DNA of 28,310 nt, taken from positions 1-28,310 of the forward strand of contig CAUJJQ010000097.1 in NCBI GenBank assembly GCA_963205285.1. Direction: 5' to 3'. The notes beneath the pieces were generated by a model that was not told the origin of the DNA, ran no database searches, and was given only the letters and a program-made list of their open reading frames with translations. The translations under genes were made by a program, and so were the position numbers. Shown piece by piece: positions 1 to 7,873 of this stretch (position 1 is the stretch's first letter; each line of letters begins with the position of its first letter). The stretch comes from Pseudomonadota bacterium. Its GTDB lineage: Bacteria > Pseudomonadota > Alphaproteobacteria > Sphingomonadales > Sphingomonadaceae.

Positions 1-586
1 TGAACATATCTGGTATGCGCCAACGCCATTTGCGACGATTGCGGCGGTCGCGCCCGATTTGTTCGACCGCACGCTGACGGTGAACGGTTGTTCCAAGGCT
101 TTTTCGATGACCGGTTGGCGTATCGGCTTTGCCGGTGGCCCCGACTGGCTGGTAAAGGCGATGCGCAATTTACAGTCGCAATCCACATCCAACCCCTGTT
201 CGGTGGCGCAGGCCGCAGCGGTTGCCGCGCTCAATGGCAGCCATGATTTTCTGGAAGAACGCAACGACAGTTTCCGCGAACGCCGCGATCTGGTCTGTGC
301 CATGCTCAACGATGCGCCCGGCCTATATTGCCCGGTGCCCGAGGGGGCGTTCTACGTCTACCCCGACGCCAGCGGTTGCATCGGCAAAAAGACGCCGGAC
401 GGCGATATTGTCGGGGATGATGTAGCGCTGGTCGATTATTTCCTGTCGGCGGCGCGGGTGGCGGCGGTGCCGGGTGCGGCATTTGGCCTGTCCCCTGCAT
501 TCAGGGTCAGCTATGCGGCATCGCTTGACCTTTTAAAAGAGGCATGTCGTCGCATCCAGCGCGCCTGCGCGGATCTGAAAGACTGA
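1..586 (+). CDS. Aspartate/class I aminotransferase, C-terminal part (5' truncated by window)
   Basis: The reading frame is open from base 2 to the TGA at 584-586, so about 194 C-terminal residues of a roughly 400-residue protein are present. The stretch NGCSKAFSMTGWRIG is the PLP-binding lysine signature of fold-type I aspartate aminotransferases: the lysine forms the Schiff base with pyridoxal phosphate, and the arginine of GWR belongs to the cofactor phosphate pocket. The C-terminal GAFYVYPDASG and FRVSYA segments are also typical of the AAT I-alpha/gamma subgroup; the arginine of FRVSYA is the likely substrate alpha-carboxylate ligand. The enzyme should exchange amino groups between aspartate (or an aromatic amino acid) and 2-oxoglutarate in the cytoplasm. 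Substrate choice cannot be fixed from this half. Any ATG or TTG inside the fragment is internal, not the true start. Confidence 0.93.
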   Translation, partial: EHIWYAPTPFATIAAVAPDLFDRTLTVNGCSKAFSMTGWRIGFAGGPDWLVKAMRNLQSQSTSNPCSVAQAAAVAALNGSHDFLEERNDSFRERRDLVCAMLNDAPGLYCPVPEGAFYVYPDASGCIGKKTPDGDIVGDDVALVDYFLSAARVAAVPGAAFGLSPAFRVSYAASLDLLKEACRRIQRACADLKD

Positions 587-654
587 CGCGGGGCGTTTAT
601 TCACCAAATGTGCATGGTTTCACCGCCATGTGCGCACGATCACCGACAAGCGAT

Positions 655-677
655 GCGCCATGCAATAATCATGGCGC
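655..677. terminator. Perfect 8-bp hairpin downstream of the aminotransferase
   Basis: GCGCCATG at 655-662 pairs exactly with CATGGCGC at 670-677 around a 7-base loop. It lies 69 bases after the aminotransferase stop and 26 bases before the next small ORF. There is no T-run on either side, so it is either a weak or factor-assisted terminator, an mRNA-stabilising stem or an operator. It is the only structured element seen in the 587-702 gap. Confidence 0.4.
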
Positions 678-702
678 GTCTGGGAAAAAATCAGGATTGT
701 TC

Positions 703-831
703 ATGCTTGCTTTGCTGCGCAGTGAAATCACCAAATCAATGTTGGTGGGATTTATCATCGGGGCGGTCGGCCTTGCTGTCGCGCAGCCCGGCATCGCGCG
801 CAATAATGCTCCGGTCGAACAGGCGCGCTGA
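703..831 (+). CDS. Small hypothetical protein, 42 aa, upstream of msrA
   Basis: ATG at 703 opens a 42-codon frame ending with TGA at 829-831, only three bases before the msrA start at 835, which suggests translational coupling. The protein has a short polar N-terminus (MLALLRSEITKSM), one hydrophobic segment at about residues 13-27 (LVGFIIGAVGLAVAQ) and a polar tail, so it would be a single-span membrane or secreted peptide. An AGGA sequence lies about 9 bases before the ATG. I do not recognise a family. The alternative is that this is simply the msrA leader, but frame, spacing and hydrophobic pattern favour a real micro-protein. Confidence 0.5.
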   Translation: MLALLRSEITKSMLVGFIIGAVGLAVAQPGIARNNAPVEQAR

Positions 832-834
832 GCG

Positions 835-1500
835 ATGCTGTTCCAACGCGCCTTGTTGCTCGGTGCGTTGATAATGGCGGCTTGCACGCCGGTTGCCGCT
901 GAACAGGCGGTGGCTGTCCCCGCCCCCAGCGTTGACCCGGCCGACACCCGCACCAGCGCGCACGCCATTTTGGCGGGTGGGTGTTTTTGGGGGGTGGAGG
1001 GTGTCTTTTCGCATGTCGCAGGGGTAACGCGCGTCGAATCAGGCTTTCACGGCGGACCCGCCAGCAGCGCCAATTATGATGATGTATCGAGCGGCACCAA
1101 CCAGCATGCAGAGGTGGTGCGCATAACCTATGACCCACGCCGCGTCAGTTACGGCAGTTTGCTGCGGATATTTTTCTCCGTCGTTGCCGACCCGACAACG
1201 CTGAACCGACAGGGGCCGGACGTTGGCAGCCAATATCGCAGCGCGATTATCCCGGCCAATGCAAATCAGCGCCAAGTGGCATCGGCCTATATCGCGCAGT
1301 TGAGCGCCGGACATTATTGGTCACGGCCGATTGTCACCGCGATAGAGGAACCGCGCACATTCTATCGGGCCGAAGCATATCATCAGGATTTTATGGCCAA
1401 TAACCCCGACCATCCCTATATCCGCCGCTGGGACGCGCCAAAGCTGGCCAATTTGCGCAGCATGTTCCCCGCGCTCTACCGTGCAAGCGCAGCGCCCTAA
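835..1500 (+). CDS. msrA: Peptide-methionine (S)-S-oxide reductase, exported lipoprotein form
   Basis: The 221-residue product carries the MsrA active-site motif GGCFWGVEGVF (catalytic Cys50), the GSQYRSAI segment and the YHQDFMANNPDHPYI region near the end. It reduces the S-epimer of methionine sulfoxide in oxidised proteins. Residues 1-17 (MLFQRALLLGALIMAAC) look like a lipoprotein signal peptide with Cys17 as the lipidated residue, although methionine at -3 is not the most common lipobox residue. This implies action in the periplasm rather than the cytosol. No cysteine follows Cys50, so the usual C-terminal resolving cysteines are absent and an external thiol must recycle the enzyme. It starts three bases after the 42-aa ORF stop. 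The family assignment is firm; the export is inferred. Confidence 0.93.
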   Translation: MLFQRALLLGALIMAACTPVAAEQAVAVPAPSVDPADTRTSAHAILAGGCFWGVEGVFSHVAGVTRVESGFHGGPASSANYDDVSSGTNQHAEVVRITYDPRRVSYGSLLRIFFSVVADPTTLNRQGPDVGSQYRSAIIPANANQRQVASAYIAQLSAGHYWSRPIVTAIEEPRTFYRAEAYHQDFMANNPDHPYIRRWDAPKLANLRSMFPALYRASAAP

Positions 1501-1527
1501 AATATAAGCATATATTGGCACTCACCC

Positions 1528-2076
1528 CTATTTAGGGGCGAGCACCATCAACATCTGCCGCCCTTCGGTGCGGGGATGCGCCTCCACCTTGGCGATTTCG
1601 GCGGTCTGTTCGGCAACGCGTTGCAGGACAATCAAGCCCAATTCCAAATGCGCCATTTCGCGCCCGCGAAAACGCATGGTCAGCTTTACCTTGTCGCCAT
1701 CACCCAGAAAATCGACGACCTTTTTCATCTTGGTGTCATAATCATGATCGTCGATATTGGGGCGCATTTTAATTTCTTTTATTTCCTGCGTCCGCTGCGA
1801 CTTGCGCGCCTGATTGGCCTTTTTCTGCGCCTCATATTTGAATTTGCCGACGTCGAGGAATTTGCATACCGGCGGGTCAGCATTGGGCGACACTTCAACA
1901 AGGTCCAGCCCGACATCTGCCGCAGCCTCAATCGCCTCAGCGGTCAGCATGACGCCAAGGTTCTCACCCTCGTCGTCGATGACGCGCACGCGCGGCACGG
2001 TGATGAAATGGTTGAAACGCGGGCCGCTACGGGGCGGCGGGGGGGCGTTGGGACGCCGGACGGCTGGCGGTGGTAT
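1528..2076 (-). CDS. infC: Translation initiation factor IF-3, predicted AUA start
   Basis: The protein (182 aa) matches IF-3 throughout: the N-domain ([31 protein letters not shown]), the lysine-rich linker with [15 protein letters not shown], the [16 protein letters not shown] segment and the C-domain ending [12 protein letters not shown]-3 binds the 30S subunit, proofreads the start codon and prevents premature 50S joining. The open frame runs upstream to 2337, but that extension is arginine/cysteine-rich and unlike IF-3. No ATG, GTG or TTG lies in frame near residue 1 of the family. An AGGAG on the minus strand (2089-2085) sits 8 bases before an ATA at 2076-2074, which gives the correct N-terminus. 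Rare AUU/AUC/AUA starts are a known infC trait that lets IF-3 repress its own synthesis. The stop codon overlaps a short CCCCTA/TAGGGG inverted repeat (1525-1538). Confidence 0.93.
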   Translation of the reverse strand: MPPPAVRRPNAPPPPRSGPRFNHFITVPRVRVIDDEGENLGVMLTAEAIEAAADVGLDLVEVSPNADPPVCKFLDVGKFKYEAQKKANQARKSQRTQEIKEIKMRPNIDDHDYDTKMKKVVDFLGDGDKVKLTMRFRGREMAHLELGLIVLQRVAEQTAEIAKVEAHPRTEGRQMLMVLAPK

Positions 2077-2247
2077 GTTGCAAACTCCTGTTACGTATCT
2101 CGCTTGCCCATAGGCTTTTGTGCGCGTTTGCGAAAGGGGGCGATTTGCGCTTTTTGCAAAAGACCTGTTGCACCCAGGGGCGAAGGGTGCCGGGGCCATT
2201 TGGTAAAGCCGTTGGCCAGCGCCGCGCGCCTTTGTTAGGGATGGGGC

Positions 2248-2805
2248 ATGGCAGGCTATATCACGCAAAAATACGGCACATGGCGCGGTTTGCTGCGTTC
2301 GGCGCTGGCGCATGGCGAAGTGGCGTTGGGGCGACACCAGCCGCTGATGCTCAATCGGTCAGAGATTCGCCGCCTAGTTTTTGTCTGCCACGGCAATATT
2401 TGTCGCAGCGCCTATGCACAGGGTCTGGCGCGCACCGCCGGGCTAAACGCCATCGGATTTGGCCTTTCGACCAGCGCGGGGGCAGGGGCGCACCCGCCGC
2501 TCGTCATCGCCGCCGCCGCACGCGGCACCGATCTTGGCCAGCACCAAAGCCAGCGGGTGGAGGATTATGTGGCGCAGGAAGGTGACATCTTGCTGGTGAT
2601 GGAGGTGCGGCAGATGCGCCAGATTGCCGCCGACACGCGGCTGGGTGCGTTGCCGCGCCAATTGCTCGGCCTGTATGCGAGCCCGCCAACCCCGCATATC
2701 CACGATCCCTATGGGCTGGATGATGGCTTCCTGCCCGCCTGTCTGACGCGGATAGAGGCGGCGGTCGCGGGGCTTGTCACCGCATTTCCTGCCGCGCGGG
2801 CTTAG
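2248..2805 (+). CDS. Low-molecular-weight protein-tyrosine-phosphatase family protein
   Basis: The 185-residue protein has the LMW-PTP phosphate loop CHGNICRS (nucleophile Cys47, Arg53) after a hydrophobic strand RLVFVC, and a DPYG motif whose Asp153 should be the general acid. These proteins hydrolyse phosphotyrosine; bacterial members often counteract tyrosine kinases of surface-polysaccharide export. About 40 residues precede the P-loop strand, whereas typical members place the loop near residue 10, so there is an N-terminal extension ([16 protein letters not shown] onward) that is basic and partly helical. A GGGATGGGG purine stretch precedes the ATG. The 3' end overlaps the ATP-grasp gene tail-to-tail by four bases. 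No tyrosine kinase gene is nearby, so the target is unknown. Confidence 0.87.
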   Translation: MAGYITQKYGTWRGLLRSALAHGEVALGRHQPLMLNRSEIRRLVFVCHGNICRSAYAQGLARTAGLNAIGFGLSTSAGAGAHPPLVIAAAARGTDLGQHQSQRVEDYVAQEGDILLVMEVRQMRQIAADTRLGALPRQLLGLYASPPTPHIHDPYGLDDGFLPACLTRIEAAVAGLVTAFPAARA

Positions 2806-3968
2806 CGCCGCATCACCATATTGATGATGTCGCGTAGCATTGGTTTGGGGTCGGCACTGTCCCAGACATAATGGCTAAGGCGCGGGTTCAGACTTTGTCC
2901 GATGAAATTAACGAGCGCGGCCCAGCGCCCTTCGCCGCCGCCGTGGCGTAATATGCTGAGCAGCCGCCGCCCCTCTGGCACCAAGAAACGCGCGCGCGCA
3001 TGGCGGCGCGTGGGTGGTGCGCGCAAAGCCACGTCGGGAAAGGCGTGGGCGATTTGTTCGCGCGCAAACCATGCGCCTGCGGCATGGGCGAGCGGCAGGC
3101 TGCCCCAAAAACGGCCATTCACCTCCATCAACACGCATTTGCCGCTGGCCGGATCATGCCGATATTCGACCATTGCCGGGCCTGTCCAGCCGATGGCGGC
3201 GAGCAACGCTTCTGATTTGGCAAATTGGTCTTCAAAGCCATGGTCGATGCTTTCGCACAGACTCGACACCCCGCCGGTTACCGGCCATTCGTGAATCCGC
3301 CGGTGCTGGAAACGCAAAGTGGCGTGACCGTCCGTCATGTGCAGCATCTGCCCCAGCCCGAAGCCCGGTGCATAGCTTTGCAGCAGCGGCCATTGGCCAA
3401 TGGGGGCATAATGATCGCGCAGCGCCAGCAGCGCATCGACATCTGCCACATAGGCCACTTTGTCGAGCGTCAGCCCCGCCGCATCCAATCGCGCGACCAG
3501 CGCGTTGGGGTCGGCCCATTTGGCAACCAATGGAAAGGGCGGAGTGGCTGCCTTTGCCGCCCAATCATCCCCCGCCACCGGCTGCCAACTTTGCGGCACG
3601 TCGATGCCGATGCCCGCCGCGATGGCGAGCGTGCGACTCTTGTCGAGCACGGTGATGAGGGGGGCTTCGCGCGGGGTCAAAATCCGGCAGTTGCCAATGG
3701 TTTCGGGCAATGCGGCCAGCGCGATTAAATCCCCCTCGCTCACCGCGATCAGCGCGTCGGCGCGCACCGACGCCAATATTTCGGGCAACCAGTCGGCGAT
3801 CGGCCCCACCCCGCGCACCGAAAATCCGTGGCAATGGCGCGATGCTCCGCCGATGGCATGCGCGCTGCGCCCGATGCCGTGGACATGGACGCCCGAACGG
3901 CCAAGTTCGCGCACCAACGTCAGGCCAATCGGCGTATCGATGCCCAAAATGGCGACCCGAATACTCAT
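2802..3968 (-). CDS. ATP-grasp carboxylate-amine/thiol ligase family protein
   Basis: This 388-residue protein starts with a Rossmann-like pre-ATP-grasp domain (VAILGIDTPIGLTLVREL, residues 5-22). The ATP-grasp fold follows: FPLVAKW with Lys150 as a phosphate-binding lysine, a LLQSYAPG hinge strand near 195-202, MVEYR with Glu268, and LMEVNGRFWGS with Glu282 and Asn284 as Mg-ATP ligands. Such enzymes activate a carboxylate as an acyl phosphate and join it to an amine or another nucleophile. It resembles the stand-alone predicted ATP-grasp carboligases often found near envelope-polymer genes. Substrates are unknown. The start ATG overlaps the stop of the deacetylase-like gene (ATGA, 3965-3968), so the two are translationally coupled. 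The C-terminal 60 residues are basic and have no recognised domain. Confidence 0.85.
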   Translation of the reverse strand: MSIRVAILGIDTPIGLTLVRELGRSGVHVHGIGRSAHAIGGASRHCHGFSVRGVGPIADWLPEILASVRADALIAVSEGDLIALAALPETIGNCRILTPREAPLITVLDKSRTLAIAAGIGIDVPQSWQPVAGDDWAAKAATPPFPLVAKWADPNALVARLDAAGLTLDKVAYVADVDALLALRDHYAPIGQWPLLQSYAPGFGLGQMLHMTDGHATLRFQHRRIHEWPVTGGVSSLCESIDHGFEDQFAKSEALLAAIGWTGPAMVEYRHDPASGKCVLMEVNGRFWGSLPLAHAAGAWFAREQIAHAFPDVALRAPPTRRHARARFLVPEGRRLLSILRHGGGEGRWAALVNFIGQSLNPRLSHYVWDSADPKPMLRDIINMVMRR

Positions 3969-4921
3969 GCCCGCCGCTCGTAAAATATGGTGGCAAGCGC
4001 CTGTTCGCCATGGCGCAAGGCGGTGCGCCAGCGATTGGCGCTAAGCCGGGTTGGCGGCGTTTCGGCGGTTTCTGGCACATCGGCGAAATGACCGCTCGCC
4101 AGATTCTCCTGCGCGGCGATGGCTTCGCACATGGCGACAAAACGGCGCATTACCGTGCGATTTGGCCGCTGTCGGTCGCGCGAGAGCAGCTCAAAACTAT
4201 GGGTGACGATGTTAAAGCACGGGCGCTGCGTATCAGCGGCATGGCGCAGCGCTTCACCCATCTCGCGCGACGACAGCGCACAAATTTGTGCCGGACGAAA
4301 TTGGCCGGGGCTGGCCCAAATCCCCGACACCGGCATTTGCGTAACCGCGCCGATGCCCACCGGGTCGATGCTGTCGGCGGGCAGCGAAATACGGCAAGCA
4401 TCGCCTGCAAATGCGGGGTTGAAACTTGAATCCCATAGGATGCCCAATTGGTCGAGCGCCGCGATGGTGGCGTCATCGGCTCCGAAATTTCCGGCGCGAA
4501 AGGCGCGGATTTTGGGCGCACCCAGCCGCTCCATCAAATCCCGCCCCCAGCCGAGTAGGGTCGCCTGATCCGCCATCGACAAATCCCCGACATTGGTTGC
4601 TCGCGCGGCAATCGGCGGATTTTCTGCCCATGTCAGCCATTCGGCGTGCATATGCAGTTCGATATAATGACCGCGCGATGCCACCATGTCGATAATCCGC
4701 GCGATGACATCCCCCCCCAACACCAGCGCAGGCGCAGGGTCGATAAAGAAAATGGCTTTCAATCCATGTTCGTCCAGCCGGTCCATCTGCCAGCCGATGC
4801 CAAAATCCCCCTTGGCCGTTCGCCCCAGGATGGATGCGGCAAAATTGGCGTGTGCGTCCCACCCGCGTTGGAACAGTCCGGCAGATAATTCAGTATCGAC
4901 GGTGACAAGCGCGATGGTCAT
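3965..4921 (-). CDS. Polysaccharide deacetylase-like (NodB-fold) protein
   Basis: The 318-residue product opens with the NodB-fold strand IALVTVDTE (Asp9, Glu11), has the metal-site motif ELHMHAEW (His90, His92), a FRAGNFG motif (Arg142) and the late catalytic-type NIVTHSFEL with His241. In classical deacetylases the first motif is TFDD and the second HxxxH; here they are VDTE and HMH, as in divergent NodB-fold subfamilies of lipopolysaccharide or glycan loci. A metal-dependent N- or O-deacylation of a sugar polymer is the likely chemistry, but the substrate is unknown. No signal peptide is evident, which points to a cytoplasmic precursor rather than finished polymer. It overlaps the ATP-grasp gene by four bases. 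Only a weak ribosome binding site precedes the ATG. Confidence 0.82.
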   Translation of the reverse strand: MTIALVTVDTELSAGLFQRGWDAHANFAASILGRTAKGDFGIGWQMDRLDEHGLKAIFFIDPAPALVLGGDVIARIIDMVASRGHYIELHMHAEWLTWAENPPIAARATNVGDLSMADQATLLGWGRDLMERLGAPKIRAFRAGNFGADDATIAALDQLGILWDSSFNPAFAGDACRISLPADSIDPVGIGAVTQMPVSGIWASPGQFRPAQICALSSREMGEALRHAADTQRPCFNIVTHSFELLSRDRQRPNRTVMRRFVAMCEAIAAQENLASGHFADVPETAETPPTRLSANRWRTALRHGEQALATIFYERRA

Positions 4922-4964
4922 GGCAATGTCTTAGCTGGGGGAGCGTTAATTTCACCTATGCGCG

Positions 4965-5708
4965 TCAATGCAGCAAGCGCCACAGTGCCGCCGCCCCCGC
5001 AACCCCCAAAATCAGCGCGACAAGCGCGCGCCATATTTTTTCGGGCATCTTGCCAAAGCCAAGCCCGCCCACCCAATTGCCGAGGAGGACGGCTGGGAAA
5101 AGCCACAGCGAGAGAATGAAGCTGCGCCAATCAATCCGCCCCATGGTGAGCGCACTGGCGCTCCCCGCGATGGCGGTTGCAAAAAAGACCAGCATCATTG
5201 ACGCACGGGCAACCGGCGGCGGCAGGCGGCGGCGCAGGTAAAATGGGACAACCGGCGGCCCCGGCATGGCGGCAAAACCGGTCAGCACACCGGCGGTTAG
5301 TCCGGTCAGCGCAATGCTGGTCCGGCTTGCTGCGCGTGGCGGGCCGCTGGGCAGAACAACCGCGACAAAGGCCGCGATGGCGATGCTGGAGATGAGGAGG
5401 CGCGCGACGTCAGGCGCAATGGCGGCAAGGAGGATCAGGCCAAGCGGCGTCACCACCACTGCGATAATCGCGATGGGAATGGCGCTTGCCCGTTCGCTGT
5501 CATGGACGATCCGCTGCCAGCCGACCGGGCCGATATAAAGTTGCAGCAAAATGCCGATTACCACCGCCTGCAATGGCGCGATGATGAGGCTGAGCAATGG
5601 CACGAGGATGATGGCCATGCCAAATCCGGTCAGCCCGCGGATGGCCGCCGCGCCAAATGTCATGACCAGCGCCAGCGCCAGCACAGCGGGCGCCATGGGC
5701 AAAATCAT
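4965..5708 (-). CDS. TauE/SafE (TSUP) family membrane permease
   Basis: The protein (247 aa from the ATG at 5708) is almost entirely hydrophobic, with about seven or eight membrane segments. It contains the TSUP-like repeat signature FGAAAIRGLTGFGMAIILVPLL near the N-terminus and TGLTAGVLTGFAAMPGPPVVPFYL in the second half. TSUP carriers move small anions such as sulfite, sulfoacetate or other organic sulfonates across the inner membrane. A longer GTG start at 5723 exists, but GGCGGA lies seven bases before the ATG, so the shorter form is preferred. It begins 24 bases after the thrS stop and is probably co-transcribed with it. The substrate cannot be told from sequence. Confidence 0.87.
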   Translation of the reverse strand: MILPMAPAVLALALVMTFGAAAIRGLTGFGMAIILVPLLSLIIAPLQAVVIGILLQLYIGPVGWQRIVHDSERASAIPIAIIAVVVTPLGLILLAAIAPDVARLLISSIAIAAFVAVVLPSGPPRAASRTSIALTGLTAGVLTGFAAMPGPPVVPFYLRRRLPPPVARASMMLVFFATAIAGSASALTMGRIDWRSFILSLWLFPAVLLGNWVGGLGFGKMPEKIWRALVALILGVAGAAALWRLLH

Positions 5709-5732
5709 CGCTGGTTCCGCCACACCGGCAAA

Positions 5733-7739
5733 TTACCCGCGCAAATCGGGCGGGGTTGCTTCGGCGCGCAGCATCGCCAGCGCCTCGGCTATGGTCATGA
5801 TGCGCTGCCCATCCTGCCCCAATGTGCGAATGGCAACCTTGCCCTCTGCCGCTTCGCGCGCACCGACGACGAGCAAATGCGGCACTTTGGCGAGGCTATG
5901 TTCGCGCACCTTATAATTGATTTTTTCGTTCCTGAGGTCGGTCTCAACGCGAATACCCGCCGCCGCCAGCTCTGCCGCCACTTGGCCTGCATAAGCATCG
6001 GCATCCGAAACGATGGTGGCGACAACCGCCTGCACCGGGGTCAGCCATACGGGGAAGCGCCCGGCATAATGTTCGATTAAAATGCCCAGAAAACGTTCAT
6101 AGCTGCCGAAAATCGCGCGGTGCAGCATGATCGGGCGGTGGCGTGCGCCATCTTCGCCGATGTAGCTGGCATCGAGCCGTTCGGGCAGCACGCGGTCGGA
6201 CTGGATGGTGCCGACCTGCCATGTCCGGCCAATCGCATCGGTCAAATGCCATTCAAGCTTGGGGGCGTAAAATGCACCTTCGCCCGGCAATTCGGCCCAG
6301 CCATACTCCGCCGTTGCCAGCCCTGCCTGCACCACCGCGTTGCGCAGTTCATTTTCCGCTTTGTCCCAATCCGCATCGCTGCCGAAACGCTTGTCAGGGC
6401 GCAGCGCCAGCTTGATCGCATAGGTAAAGCCGAAATCCTTATAAATGCGGTCGGCCAGCGCACAAAAATCCTGCACTTCGCGGATAATCTGATCCTCACG
6501 ACAGAAAATATGCGCGTCATCCTGCGTAAATTGGCGCACCCGCATCAGCCCGTGCAGCGCGCCATGCGGTTCGTTGCGGTGACAGCAACCATGTTCGAAC
6601 AGGCGCAGCGGCAGATCACGATAGCTTTTGATGCCCTGACGGAAAATCAGCACATGCGCCGGACAATTCATCGGCTTCAGCGCCATCCAGTCGGCATCGC
6701 CCGAAACCACCGGCCCTTCATCTTCCACATTGGGCACTTCGTCGGGGATGACGAACATATTTTCCCGATATTTGCCCCAATGGCCCGATTGTTCCCACTG
6801 GCGCGCATCCATGACCTGCGGGGTCTTCACCTCATCATAGCCCGAAGCGTCGATGGCGCGGCGCATGTATGCCTCAAGCTCGCGCCAGATGCGAAATCCA
6901 TGCGGGTGCCAGAAAACACTGCCATGCGCCTCTTGTTGCAGGTGGAATAAATCCATCTCCTGCCCCAATTTGCGGTGGTCGCGCTTGGCGGCTTCTTCCA
7001 GCCGCAACAGATGCGCGTCGAGCTGTTTTTTGTTGAGCCAGCCGGTGCCGTAAATCCGCGTCAATTGGGCGTTTTTCTGGTCGCCGCGCCAATATGCCCC
7101 GGCAACGCGCATCAATTTGAATGCGGCAGGGTCAAGCCGCCCGGTGGACGGCAAATGCGGCCCACGGCACATGTCCATCCAGTCGTCGCCCGACCAATAG
7201 ACCGAAAGTTCCTCCCCCTGCGGCAATTCGGCGGCCCATTCAGCCTTGAAATTTTCGCCTGCTTCGCGCCACCGCTGGATGAGGTCGGCACGGCTCCACA
7301 CCTCCCGCCGCAAGGGTTTGTCCGCGCGGATGATGGCGCGCATCGCATCCTCAATCGCGGGCAGTTCATCCTCGGTAAAAGCACCGCGCGATGCAGGCGG
7401 CATCACATCATAATAAAAACCGTCGTCGGTCGCGGGGCCAAAAGTGATCTGCGTGCCGGGGAAAATCTGCTGCACCGCCTCTGCCAGCACATGGGCAAAA
7501 TCATGCCGCGCCAGTTCGAGCGCGTCCGCTTCATCCCGCGCGGTGACGAGGTGGAGCGCCGCATCGCCGGTAAAGGCCATGGTCGCATCGACCAATTCGC
7601 CATCGACCCGTGCGGCGATTACCGCCTTAGCAAGGCCGGGGGAAATGGCGGCCGCGACGTCCATCGGGCTGGCGCCGTGCGGCATTTCGCGCACCGAACC
7701 ATCGGGAAGGGTGATATTAAATGGGCTGTTGCTGCTCAT
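5733..7739 (-). CDS. thrS: Threonine--tRNA ligase
   Basis: All domains of bacterial ThrRS are visible in 668 residues. There is an N-terminal TGS domain (ITLPDGSVREMP), the editing domain with HDFAH (His79, His83) and CRGPH (Cys191, His195), the class II catalytic core with zinc ligands Cys359 (KPMNCPAH) and His410 (TQDDAHIF) plus a histidine in PIMLHRAIFGSYERF, and the C-terminal anticodon-binding domain (FPVWLTPVQAVVATI onward). It charges tRNA-Thr and removes mis-attached serine. ATG codons at 7751 and 7739 are both in frame. I chose 7739 because the protein then begins a few residues before the TGS domain; neither has a well-spaced Shine-Dalgarno. In many bacteria infC follows thrS directly; here about 3.7 kb separates them. 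Confidence 0.98.
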   Translation of the reverse strand: MSSNSPFNITLPDGSVREMPHGASPMDVAAAISPGLAKAVIAARVDGELVDATMAFTGDAALHLVTARDEADALELARHDFAHVLAEAVQQIFPGTQITFGPATDDGFYYDVMPPASRGAFTEDELPAIEDAMRAIIRADKPLRREVWSRADLIQRWREAGENFKAEWAAELPQGEELSVYWSGDDWMDMCRGPHLPSTGRLDPAAFKLMRVAGAYWRGDQKNAQLTRIYGTGWLNKKQLDAHLLRLEEAAKRDHRKLGQEMDLFHLQQEAHGSVFWHPHGFRIWRELEAYMRRAIDASGYDEVKTPQVMDARQWEQSGHWGKYRENMFVIPDEVPNVEDEGPVVSGDADWMALKPMNCPAHVLIFRQGIKSYRDLPLRLFEHGCCHRNEPHGALHGLMRVRQFTQDDAHIFCREDQIIREVQDFCALADRIYKDFGFTYAIKLALRPDKRFGSDADWDKAENELRNAVVQAGLATAEYGWAELPGEGAFYAPKLEWHLTDAIGRTWQVGTIQSDRVLPERLDASYIGEDGARHRPIMLHRAIFGSYERFLGILIEHYAGRFPVWLTPVQAVVATIVSDADAYAGQVAAELAAAGIRVETDLRNEKINYKVREHSLAKVPHLLVVGAREAAEGKVAIRTLGQDGQRIMTIAEALAMLRAEATPPDLRG

Positions 7740-7873
7740 GGGCCTGCCCATGCGGGTGGAGGGCGCGCCAAGTCAAGGGCACCCGCTAATCCGCTGTCAT
7801 TGAGCGATATTTTTTTTGCGCTTTGGCTGCCCATGTGGCAGCTTCATCCTTCCACAAAGGGAAGGGCAGGAAA

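Noticed and set aside
2077..2337. N-terminal extension of the infC frame up to 2337
   Set aside because: The added residues are arginine/cysteine-rich, unlike IF-3, and the AGGAG before ATA 2076 gives the family N-terminus.
3014..3655. 213-codon plus-strand frame inside the ATP-grasp gene
   Set aside because: Composition (Arg, Pro, Cys, His-rich) is typical of an antisense shadow; the minus-strand frame has clear ATP-grasp motifs.
7820..7845. GCTGCC/GGCAGC hairpin upstream of thrS as a T-box or similar riboswitch
   Set aside because: The stem is only six base pairs, lacks T-box or terminator features, and T-boxes are not typical in proteobacterial thrS.
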